This document shows, piece by piece, positions 25,743 through 32,115 of a stretch of 51,359 nucleotides of DNA (within the stretch, counting starts at the first letter, position 1; the number at the start of each line of letters is the position of its first letter). A program made the position numbers and the translations under genes. The notes under the pieces are model-generated. The model ran no database searches. It saw only the letters and a program-made list of their open reading frames with translations, and was not told the origin of the DNA. The stretch is from Mycoplasmatota bacterium. Lineage in GTDB: Bacteria; Bacillota_I; Bacilli_A; Izemoplasmatales; Hujiaoplasmataceae. The DNA lies in NCBI GenBank assembly GCA_023132365.1, contig JAGLYJ010000002.1, positions 1 through 51,359 of the forward strand. The letters are read 5' to 3'.

Positions 25743-26663
25743 ATGGAAAAACACATACCAGTTCTATTGAATGAGGTAATTGAAAATCTTAATATTCGTG
25801 ATGGATTAACTTATGTAGATATGACTCTAGGTGGCGGTGGTCACTCAAAAGAAATATTGAAAAGAATACCTAATGGTTATTTATATGGGTTTGATCAAGA
25901 TGATTTTGCGATTAGCAAGGCTAAAGAGAAATTAGCTGATTTTTCTAATTACACAATCATTAAGGATAATTTCGTAAATGCTAAAATTAGATTACAAGAA
26001 TTAGGTATCGACAAAGTAGATGGTATCTTATTTGATTTAGGTGTTTCATCTTTTCATTTTGATATACCTGAAAGAGGCTTCTCATATAAATACGATAACT
26101 TTTTGGATATGAGAATGAATCAAGACGGGGACTTAACCGCTAGGGATATAATTAATGATTATACAAGTGAGGAAATTGCAAATATTCTTTTTAAATACGG
26201 AGAAGAAAGATATTCAAGAAGCATAGCCAAGAATATCGTAAAATTCAGAAATGAAACTCCAATTAATACAACTTTTGAGTTAGTTGATGTAATTAAAAAA
26301 TCCTTGCCTAATAAAGTTTTAAATAAGAAGGGTCATCCTGCTAAAAAAACATTTCAAGCGTTAAGAATAGCTGTTAATGATGAATTAGGCGTATTTAAAA
26401 AAGCTTTAGAGGATGCTATTGAATTATTAGCACCTAAAGGAAGATTAGCTGTAATAACTTTCCATTCATTAGAAGATAGAATCTGTAAACAAATATTTAG
26501 AGCACATTCTACAATAGATATTCCTAAAGGCGTACCTATTATTGTAGATTATGATCCCGAATTAAGATTAATTAACCGAAAAGTGATAATTGCTAATGAA
26601 GAAGAATTAGCAGTTAATAATCGCGCACATAGCGCAAAGCTTAGGGTTGTAGAAAAAAATTAA
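25743..26663 (+). CDS. rsmH: 16S rRNA (cytosine1402-N4)-methyltransferase RsmH
   Basis: A 306-residue SAM-dependent methyltransferase (formerly MraW) that methylates C1402 in the ribosomal P site. Recognised by HIPVLLNEVIENL, TLGGGGHSKEIL (SAM motif), DGILFDLGVSSFHFD, RGFSYKYDNFLDMRM and ITFHSLEDRI. ATG 25743 is favoured by AGGTG 6 bases upstream; a GTG three codons earlier overlaps that site. It normally starts the mraZ-mraW division cluster, but here no ftsL, pbp or mur gene follows, only tRNA-Gly. Confidence 0.95.
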   Translation: MEKHIPVLLNEVIENLNIRDGLTYVDMTLGGGGHSKEILKRIPNGYLYGFDQDDFAISKAKEKLADFSNYTIIKDNFVNAKIRLQELGIDKVDGILFDLGVSSFHFDIPERGFSYKYDNFLDMRMNQDGDLTARDIINDYTSEEIANILFKYGEERYSRSIAKNIVKFRNETPINTTFELVDVIKKSLPNKVLNKKGHPAKKTFQALRIAVNDELGVFKKALEDAIELLAPKGRLAVITFHSLEDRICKQIFRAHSTIDIPKGVPIIVDYDPELRLINRKVIIANEEELAVNNRAHSAKLRVVEKN

Positions 26664-26675
26664 AAGAAATATCTG

Positions 26676-26705
26676 TTGACATATGATAGTGTTTCATGAT
26701 ATCAT
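26676..26705 (+). promoter_or_regulatory. Promoter of tRNA-Gly
   Basis: TTGACA (26676-26681), 18-base spacer, TATCAT (26700-26705), directly upstream of the tRNA. Confidence 0.75.
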
Positions 26706-26721
26706 AATTTTGCGTCAAAAC

Positions 26722-26795
26722 GCAGGTGTAGTTCAACGGTAGAACTTCAGCCTTCCAAGCTGACTATGAGAGTTCGATTCTCTTCACCTGCTCCA
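26722..26795 (+). tRNA. tRNA-Gly (anticodon TCC)
   Basis: Full cloverleaf: acceptor stem GCAGGTG/CACCTGC, D arm GTTC...GAAC, anticodon stem TCAGC/GCTGA around loop CTTCCAA with anticodon TCC, T arm containing TTCGATT, discriminator T (typical of bacterial tRNA-Gly) and an encoded CCA end. It reads GGA and probably other GGN codons. It borders an accessory region on its 3' side. Confidence 0.95.
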
Positions 26796-26805
26796 TTTAT
26801 ACATG

Positions 26806-26876
26806 AAATAGCTTCCAAAAGTTGGAGACATGGTATACTAAAAATACCACTCTGATGAAGGAAGCTATTTTTTTTT
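26806..26876 (+). terminator. Large nested terminator hairpin after tRNA-Gly
   Basis: Outer 11-bp stem AAATAGCTTCC / GGAAGCTATTT (26806-26816 with 26860-26870) followed by a T run. Inside it sits a second hairpin TGGTAT/ATACCA (26831-26836 with 26844-26849). It is much larger than the other terminators in the window. The last codons of a small minus-strand ORF are encoded in it. Confidence 0.7.
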
Positions 26877-27005
26877 GATCTCTAAATTAGTTTTGATCAA
26901 GCGATATAAAGCAGAAGGGTGAATATTTATAATATTATAAGCGCTATAATTTAAAGAAATCAGTTTATAAATCTTAAGTAAATCTTCGTAATCTAATCTT
27001 GACAT
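26865..27005 (-). CDS. Small ORF of 46 codons, unknown
   Basis: I do not recognise this protein. The frame from ATG 27005 encodes 46 residues (MSRLDYEDLLKIYKLISL... ending in EIKKK). An excellent AGGAGG site lies 5 bases upstream of the ATG. A weak minus-strand promoter (TTGCAT, 16 bases, TATATG around 27074-27047) can be proposed. The central part (YNIINIHPSALYRLIKTN) could form a helix-turn-helix-like pair of helices, so a small DNA-binding protein or the truncated N-terminus of a transposase are both possible. The stop lies inside the tRNA terminator, which is suspicious for a trimmed gene end. The open frame extends upstream but the RBS supports 27005. Confidence 0.35.
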   Translation of the reverse strand: MSRLDYEDLLKIYKLISLNYSAYNIINIHPSALYRLIKTNLEIKKK

Positions 27006-27140
27006 AACTGCCTCCTTTCTTTGACTAGAACACATATATATTATGACATATATTTCTTCCTTAACTAAATGCAACATTTATTATTACTCATTGCGTTTAT
27101 TTTGGAAACTAACACAGTTCAAATATATACTTATTCCACA

Positions 27141-27169
27141 TTGACATTAACAAAACAAAATGCTATACT
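27141..27169 (+). promoter_or_regulatory. Strong orphan promoter
   Basis: TTGACA (27141-27146), exactly 17 bases, TATACT (27164-27169) preceded by TGC (extended -10). One of the best promoters in the window, yet it reads into a terminator about 60 bases later with no ORF between. Confidence 0.8.
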
Positions 27170-27175
27170 TACCAT

Positions 27176-27246
27176 ATGTTAATCTAACGGCTAAGAGCAA
27201 AAGAGCAAAAGCAAATATGATGTTATTTGTTTTTGCCCTTTTTTTA
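27176..27246 (+). ncRNA. Candidate small RNA or attenuator of about 70 nt
   Basis: The region runs from the predicted transcript start to a strong intrinsic terminator: stem 27203-27217 with 27224-27238 (one mismatch, one G-U), loop TGATGT, then T7. The only ATG in the transcript opens a 3-codon frame, so it is non-coding. Two AGAGCAAA copies lie in and before the 5' arm and could alternate in pairing with the 3' arm. It fits no riboswitch that I recognise. It could be a free sRNA, or a premature-termination leader for the hydrolase 360 bases downstream. Confidence 0.5.
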
Positions 27247-27291
27247 TTTATAGGAAATTGTATTTAAAAAGTTAGAATAATTCAAAATTAG

Positions 27292-27313
27292 AAAAAGCCT
27301 ACATAGTAGGCTA
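27292..27313 (-). terminator. Minus-strand terminator of the decayed zinc-ribbon gene
   Basis: AGCCTAC/GTAGGCT inverted repeat; on the minus strand it is followed by TTTTTC. It lies 20-40 bases after the stop of the decayed gene. Confidence 0.65.
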
Positions 27314-27331
27314 AGGAATATAGCAGAAAAA

Positions 27332-27555
27332 CTATTTAGTATTTTTTAGACGGGTATAAATATCTAAAGGAGCCACATCAAATTTACCACATGAGGCTAA
27401 ATAAGATTCAGGGTAGTCACTTTTAAGCTTATCCTAACATTCACTACAATATCGTAATCAACTTTTTCTTAAAAACCACATTCACAAAGAAGAGGTTTAT
27501 ACTTATAAGTAAGAATAAGAAATTCTCCAAAAAAATTGTTTTTCATTTTTTTATT
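27332..27555 (-). pseudogene. Decayed small zinc-ribbon-like protein gene
   Basis: The minus strand encodes two pieces in different frames that read as one protein: KYKPLLCECGF (ending at 27469) and CSEC-stop-DKLKSDYPESYLASCGKF ... RLKNTK (ending at 27332). The CEC...CSEC cysteine pairs suggest a zinc ribbon. Between the pieces is a frameshift, and TAG at 27436-27434 sits where a Trp (TGG) would fit after CSEC. I do not recognise the family; that this was one gene is inferred from the cysteine pattern and from the terminator at its end. Confidence 0.4.
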
Positions 27556-27604
27556 AGTTAAGGTTATTAAGATTTTAAAAATAGAATAGAGAAAGGAAAA
27601 AATT

Positions 27605-29605
27605 ATGTTTAAAAAGAAATTTGCAATAATTGTTTTACTTGTAGCGATTTTATTGTGTTTGATTAGCGGAATCGGTGCAAGAGCTGTTAAAACTGATGGC
27701 AACAATGTTGATATTCATGACATTAGGGTTGTCACTGATGTTGGTGTACTTACAGGACAACTTTATGTACCTAAAACTGCAACTCCAAGTTCTCCTAAAC
27801 CTGCAGTTGTCTTATCACATGGGTACTTGAACAGTTCTGAAATGCAAGATTCAAATGCAGTTGAACTTGCGAGAAGAGATTTTGTCGTGTTATCTGTAAA
27901 CATGTATGCACATGGAGCATCAACGTTGCACGACTATATCAATGAGTTCGTGGATGGACCTTTTGTACCACTTTTTACTGCCAATGCATATGGCCTATAT
28001 GATGCGGTAAATTATGTCTATAATCTTGAATTTGTTGACAAAACAAAAGTGGGTCTGGCAGGACATTCATTAGGTGGCTTATCAGCAAATCTGGCAGTTT
28101 ATCTTGATGATTTATGGGTTCAAGCACAAAGAGATTCAGGGAACATAGTAAATTCGAAAATTGCATCCGTCTTGTTGATGGGAGCAGATGCGAATTATAC
28201 GGCTTCAAATGTTATGGATGGGACTGACCCAATTAGTACAAATTATTATGGTGCGAGACATGTTGGTATTATCGCCGCTCAATATGATGAGTTTTTCTTC
28301 ATGGGGGCAGACTATCCGGCACCAAGAGATTTCTTGAATGGTGAAAATGCACATATTTTTGTGAATTCAATTGATTTGAGTTCTCAAGTTCTGGCAACAA
28401 CACCAATTATCAATGCACTCGCTGATAATGTTAATGGCTACTACTATGGAACTGTGGATTATTTCGGTTCGACATCAGCACAGCAATACATGAGAGTTAT
28501 CTATAACCCAAGCGAAATACACCCTGCAAATCATTTTTCAATAGCATCCACTGGGGCTGTTGTGGAATTTTTTAGCAAAGCAGCATCAAGCAATGTAACT
28601 TTATTGCCAGTTGATTCTGCAAGTGGTTTATTTGCACAAACATGGTGGATTAAGGAAATGTTTAACTTTATTGGTCTCATCGGTTTCTTTATGTTCATTA
28701 TTCCGTTTGCATTGTTGCTGACCAAAACTTCATTCTTTGCTCCACTTCGTGTCAGTGAAGAACCAAAGCTTCATAATAAGCCTGTTGGCAAGGTATCACT
28801 ATTCACCTACTGGGGCGGATATGCGCTGACAATAATCTTATCTGCAGTGACGTTCTTATATGTCACTCAGTGGATTAATCGAGTCGGGGAAGCAGGATTT
28901 CCAGGTGTATCTGCATCGGTGACATCCTATTTTACTCAACCGACGACCAACGAATTCGTTGCTTGGGCAGTCGCTAATGCAATTATCGTAATAGGCATTT
29001 ATTTGATATCAAACTTGATTAACAATAAATTCAAAAAGGTTGATCAGTCAATGACTATTGGCCAACTTGATGGCGTTAAGATTAGCCCAGTTAAACTAGG
29101 CAAGACGTTATTGCTTGCATTACTTACATTGTATGCAGCCTTCAATCTAGTATTTTTCAATGAATTCTTTTTCAATACAGACTTCAGAATCTGGACGCTT
29201 GCTGTCAAGGTATTTGAACAATACCACTTAATTACAGCCGCTAAATATGTCTTGTTGTTTGCAACATTCTTTATTGCTAGTTCATTTGTCATCAATAAGT
29301 CGATTGCAAGAGCAAATCGTAAAGAATGGTTAAATATCCTAATTAGCGTTGTTGGAATTACAGGTGGTCTATTGATCATTGTGATTGTACAATATTTAGG
29401 ATTCAGAATTACTGGAGAACGCACTTTTATGGATCAAAACTTAAGACCGATTCTTGCATTTGCAACAATTCCTTTGTTAGCAATTACTGCAATAATATCT
29501 AGAATTCTATATCGCAAGACAGGTTCAATCTGGTTAGGCGCATTCATCAATACAATGTTGATTACGATGATAACAGTTGCAAATACTGCTACTTTCCTAG
29601 CTTAA
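27605..29605 (+). CDS. Membrane-anchored alpha/beta hydrolase with eight-helix C-terminal domain
   Basis: A 666-residue protein. An N-terminal hydrophobic segment (about 6-26) acts as a signal or anchor. Residues about 40-345 are an alpha/beta-hydrolase domain with PAVVLSHGYL (oxyanion region), nucleophile elbow GHSLGG (Ser155) and candidate catalytic His306 or His310 in EIHPANHF, presumably outside the cell. The C-terminal ~300 residues hold about eight predicted membrane helices and resemble no transporter I recognise. The G+C content is clearly higher than in neighbours (some 60-base lines reach about 50 percent against about 30), suggesting transfer. It lies in the island between a pseudogene and an IS remnant. 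Substrate unknown; a lipid or ester-bond substrate is a guess. Confidence 0.85.
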   Translation: MFKKKFAIIVLLVAILLCLISGIGARAVKTDGNNVDIHDIRVVTDVGVLTGQLYVPKTATPSSPKPAVVLSHGYLNSSEMQDSNAVELARRDFVVLSVNMYAHGASTLHDYINEFVDGPFVPLFTANAYGLYDAVNYVYNLEFVDKTKVGLAGHSLGGLSANLAVYLDDLWVQAQRDSGNIVNSKIASVLLMGADANYTASNVMDGTDPISTNYYGARHVGIIAAQYDEFFFMGADYPAPRDFLNGENAHIFVNSIDLSSQVLATTPIINALADNVNGYYYGTVDYFGSTSAQQYMRVIYNPSEIHPANHFSIASTGAVVEFFSKAASSNVTLLPVDSASGLFAQTWWIKEMFNFIGLIGFFMFIIPFALLLTKTSFFAPLRVSEEPKLHNKPVGKVSLFTYWGGYALTIILSAVTFLYVTQWINRVGEAGFPGVSASVTSYFTQPTTNEFVAWAVANAIIVIGIYLISNLINNKFKKVDQSMTIGQLDGVKISPVKLGKTLLLALLTLYAAFNLVFFNEFFFNTDFRIWTLAVKVFEQYHLITAAKYVLLFATFFIASSFVINKSIARANRKEWLNILISVVGITGGLLIIVIVQYLGFRITGERTFMDQNLRPILAFATIPLLAITAIISRILYRKTGSIWLGAFINTMLITMITVANTATFLA

Positions 29606-29771
29606 TTACAACATGTTGATATCTTTATTTCGAAGACAAAGTGTGAGTTTTAGTAGATTTAATTTTACTTAATTTATGAGTGATACATTTAATAAATATT
29701 TAAGTGTGACTTTACGTCTTATAAAAGGACTGAATGTCAAGGGTAGGGGTATTGAATAAATAAATTAGTTA

Positions 29772-29808
29772 ATAGGTGTTATTCCAATAGGAGTAATACC
29801 TATTTTTT
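29772..29808 (+). terminator. Intrinsic terminator between the hydrolase gene and the IS remnant
   Basis: AATAGGTGTTATTCC / GGAGTAATACCTATT, a 15-bp stem with two wobble pairs and a short loop, followed by T6. It is about 165 bases after the hydrolase stop. Confidence 0.75.
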
Positions 29809-30231
29809 AATATGAGTAAGAAGGAGGTAAATCATTAGTAGTAAGGGAAAATATTCTTGATTTGAAGTTATGAAAGTTATTAAAACCAAAATTAATTCTT
29901 TTAATAGCTTTGATCTTATTGTTTAAGCCTTCAATGAAACCATTCGTATATCTTGAATCAATAAAAGAATTACATATTTCTATAAACCAATTGTCATAAG
30001 TTTTAACTACTATAAAGTATTCAGGGATTCTTGAATTTTAAGCTGCTCAATAAATGCTTTTAAAGTATTAGGTGCTTCTTTAGAACCGCAAGTATGAATC
30101 ATTTCGTAGAACTCATCTTTTAAATCCATAGCGATTTTTAATTCAGGACTAAAAGATCTAACCATGTCGACTAATTCTCTAGGCGAAACGTGGATTGGTA
30201 TGGTTTTTAAACAGTGTGAATAAGAGAACAT
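29807..30231 (-). pseudogene. ISL3-family transposase remnant (C-terminal, frameshifted)
   Basis: The minus strand encodes the end of an ISL3 transposase in two frames. The upstream piece (30231-30010) includes SFSPELKIAMDLKDEFYEMI, and the downstream piece (about 30026-29807) carries RIPEYFIVV, DNWFIEICNSF and the diagnostic TNGFIEGLNNKIKAIKRI, then FGFNNFHNFKSRIF. A one-base deletion-like shift joins them near 30028-30033. The N-terminal zinc-finger part and most of the catalytic domain are missing, and a TGA lies right before ATG 30231. No terminal inverted repeats were identified. It marks the island as a place of past insertion. Confidence 0.8.
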
Positions 30232-30341
30232 TCATGGAGCTGAGCGAGTGGGATTCACAAGAATTTTGCTCCTTATCTTGTCTTAGAAAATCAACTCTGT
30301 ATGAAAACATACAATTTTCCATATAAAAAGAATGAAACTCC

Positions 30342-30402
30342 GTAATGACAAAACGGATTAACTATATTGAGTTTATTTCTGAAAAGAAGCAAACTTTTTT
30401 AT
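30342..30402 (+). ncRNA. First RNA-like 3' module with terminator
   Basis: GTAATGAC (30342-30349), 20 bases, then the hairpin AGTTTA-T-TTCT-GAAA-AGAA-G-cAAACT and T6 (30370-30400). A small GTATG/CATAC hairpin lies about 40 bases upstream. I found no convincing promoter for this copy, so it may be a degraded duplicate of the second unit or the end of a longer transcript. Confidence 0.35.
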
Positions 30403-30564
30403 TAGAAAAAAACATAATGTTTGTAATATTAAAACTACAGGTTATTTGAATAGTTTCCAGTGTAAACATTCTTTTGGAAATCTATAATAAATAAGTTGAA
30501 TTAAATGTATATCTCATTATAATAAATATCCTAAATATGTTATTTCACTACTTTCAATATATGT

Positions 30565-30766
30565 TATACTATGTATGTGTAAACATATTTTGCTTATTTT
30601 ATATATTACTTGGCAACATTTAACGAGCAATTATGTAAAATATGAAAGCAATTATCAATAGACGATGCCCGTAGTATGTGGTAACATAAAGCAAGCAACA
30701 TAGTAATGACTGCCCAGAATGATTATTCTAAGTTTATTTCTGAAAAGAAGTAAACTTTTTTATTTG
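30565..30766 (+). ncRNA. Candidate small RNA gene of about 190 nt upstream of mscS
   Basis: An extended -10 box TGTTATACT (TATACT at 30565-30570) would start a transcript near 30577 that ends at a strong terminator (30731-30761). The body contains a TATGT-GGTA-ACATA hairpin with a GNRA loop (about 30675-30688), two AGCAATTAT repeats 21 bases apart (30626 and 30647), AGAAT-GATT-ATTCT just before the terminator, and GTAATGAC at 30703-30710. No ORF of note. mscS has its own promoter downstream, so this is an independent unit rather than only a leader. I cannot match it to 6S RNA, tmRNA, SRP RNA, RNase P RNA or a riboswitch by eye; 6S-like length is a coincidence worth testing. Confidence 0.45.
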
Positions 30767-30784
30767 CGCATTATTACTATTTAT

Positions 30785-30812
30785 TTGCATTAGTTACTAT
30801 ATTGTATATAAT
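30785..30812 (+). promoter_or_regulatory. Promoter of mscS
   Basis: TTGCAT (30785-30790), 16-base spacer, TATAAT (30807-30812), downstream of the RNA terminator. Confidence 0.7.
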
Positions 30813-30878
30813 ATTAGTTATAAGTTGTTGTTTTAAGTATTGAGTTTAATTACTTAAAAATTAGAAAGAAGGAAAAGT

Positions 30879-31907
30879 ATGTTTTTATTTAGTGCAGCGT
30901 TAAATATAATATTCACTGTTATACTGTTAATTGTTTATGTAGGATTAGCATTCATCATAAATAAAGCAATAGCCAAAAGGCAAGAAACAAATAAAAAGGG
31001 AATTTTTTGGTTCTACATATTGTTGTTTTTTGTTTTTGTAGGATTTGCAGGACTAATTCTTTGGTTCTTTGGATTAGATTACTCTTCACAAATCAATAAT
31101 ATTTGGACTAGTATTAGTGATAATATTGGATCTAAGATTGGTGCAATTGCAGGAACAATCATTACATTTTTTATTGCAACTCTAATTATTAAAGTTTCTA
31201 CAATTTTATTAAAAAGGGCAAGTTTAAAAGAAGGTCCAAACAAAAAACGCATGACAACGATGCTGAAAGTAGTTAAAAGTATTATTAGGTATAGTATTGA
31301 AATAGTAGCTATCTTAATTACATTAGCTTTATGGGGAGTCGATGTTTTACCAGCGATTGCAGGACTAGGAATTTTAGGCTTAGTAGTTGGTTTAGGCGCA
31401 CAAAGTATGATTAATGACTTTATAGCTGGTTTCTTTATCATTTTCGAGCATCAGTTTGATGTGGGAGATGTTGTTGAAATTAATGGATTTAAAGGAGAAG
31501 TAATAGACATTGGACTTAAAAGTTCCCGGTTCAGGAACTGGAAAGGTGACGTAAAAATCATGACCAATGGAACTATCAAAAATGTAACAAATTATTCATT
31601 AACAAATTCAGTTGCGGTTATTGAGTTTGGAATCAGTTACTCTGAAGATATTGAAAAAACAATTTCAATATTGAATAAAGAATTGCCTAAGTATAGAGAA
31701 ATATTCCCTGAGATAATAGAAAATCCTGTTATTCTAGGAGTTACAGCTCTAGCAGATAGTTCAGTAAATATAACAGTTATTGTTAAAACCGATACAGAGA
31801 AGCATTATGCTATTGAAAGAGCTATTAGAAAAGGAATTAAAGAGATACTAGATAAAAACAATATTGAGATACCATTTCCACAAATTGTGGTTCATAAATC
31901 TGAATAA
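30879..31907 (+). CDS. MscS-family mechanosensitive channel
   Basis: A 342-residue small-conductance mechanosensitive channel that releases solutes on hypo-osmotic shock. There are about five predicted membrane helices: N-terminal helices at about 10-30, 42-66 and 85-110, one at about 132-150, and the pore helix with GLGILGLVVGLGAQSMINDF followed by GFFIIFEHQFDVGDVVEI, the hallmark of MscS. The C-terminal beta and alpha/beta cytoplasmic vestibule (about 195-340) is complete. AAGGA precedes the start. It is a single-gene unit with its own promoter and terminator and sits at the right edge of the island. Confidence 0.94.
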   Translation: MFLFSAALNIIFTVILLIVYVGLAFIINKAIAKRQETNKKGIFWFYILLFFVFVGFAGLILWFFGLDYSSQINNIWTSISDNIGSKIGAIAGTIITFFIATLIIKVSTILLKRASLKEGPNKKRMTTMLKVVKSIIRYSIEIVAILITLALWGVDVLPAIAGLGILGLVVGLGAQSMINDFIAGFFIIFEHQFDVGDVVEINGFKGEVIDIGLKSSRFRNWKGDVKIMTNGTIKNVTNYSLTNSVAVIEFGISYSEDIEKTISILNKELPKYREIFPEIIENPVILGVTALADSSVNITVIVKTDTEKHYAIERAIRKGIKEILDKNNIEIPFPQIVVHKSE

Positions 31908-31911
31908 ATAA

Positions 31912-31940
31912 AACGGACTCTATTTAGATTAGAGTCCGTT
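31912..31940. terminator. Terminator after mscS
   Basis: AACGGACTCTA / TAGAGTCCGTT, 11-bp perfect stem with a 7-base loop; T-rich on both sides, better on the minus strand. Confidence 0.8.
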
Positions 31941-32057
31941 CTTAAATATTATTAGTAAATATAACAATTTTGTTATGTATATTTTAATCAATATTTTAAT
32001 ATTTTACCAGTATGTTTATCAAAAGCACTAAAACACGTTATATTAATTTTTAATCAA

Positions 32058-32086
32058 TTGAAAACCTTATGTTATTATGCTATAAT
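32058..32086 (+). promoter_or_regulatory. Promoter of aspS
   Basis: TTGAAA (32058-32063), 17 bases, TATAAT (32081-32086) with a TGC extended -10. The stretch 31941-32057 between the mscS terminator and this promoter is AT-rich and shows nothing else. Confidence 0.75.
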
Positions 32087-32115
32087 AATTTGACTATTTA
32101 TGAACAGGTGATAAT

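Larger units (their letters stand above)
27006..27604. other. Gene-poor stretch of the island: orphan small transcript and decayed gene
   Basis: About 600 bases without an intact gene. It contains a strong promoter-terminator pair on the plus strand (27141-27246), an inverted repeat acting as a minus-strand terminator (27292-27313), and the remains of a minus-strand zinc-ribbon gene (27332-27555). The rest is AT-rich and shows nothing recognisable. The hydrolase gene downstream has an AAAGGA ribosome binding site but I see no clear promoter directly upstream. Confidence 0.6.
30232..30878. other. 647-base gap with two related RNA-like modules
   Basis: No protein-coding gene. It holds two copies of a 31-base terminator hairpin (30370-30400 and 30731-30761, 30 of 31 bases identical), each preceded at exactly 20 bases by the octamer GTAATGAC. 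A separate promoter for the second unit and another for mscS can be seen. The left part next to the IS remnant shows a GTATG/CATAC hairpin (30298-30311) and nothing else recognisable. Confidence 0.6.

Noticed and set aside
27469..27705. 78-codon minus-strand ORF across the start of the hydrolase gene
   Set aside because: Its first half is antisense to the hydrolase signal peptide; only the last residues (KYKPLLCECGF) look like real protein and are included in the decayed zinc-ribbon gene.
30565..30766. Assignment of the RNA-like unit to 6S, tmRNA, SRP, RNase P or a known riboswitch
   Set aside because: None of the conserved cores of these RNAs could be found; only the length is close to 6S RNA.
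26722..30878. Integrated element with tRNA attachment-site duplication
   Set aside because: I searched by eye for a second copy of the tRNA-Gly 3' end downstream and found none, and there is no integrase.
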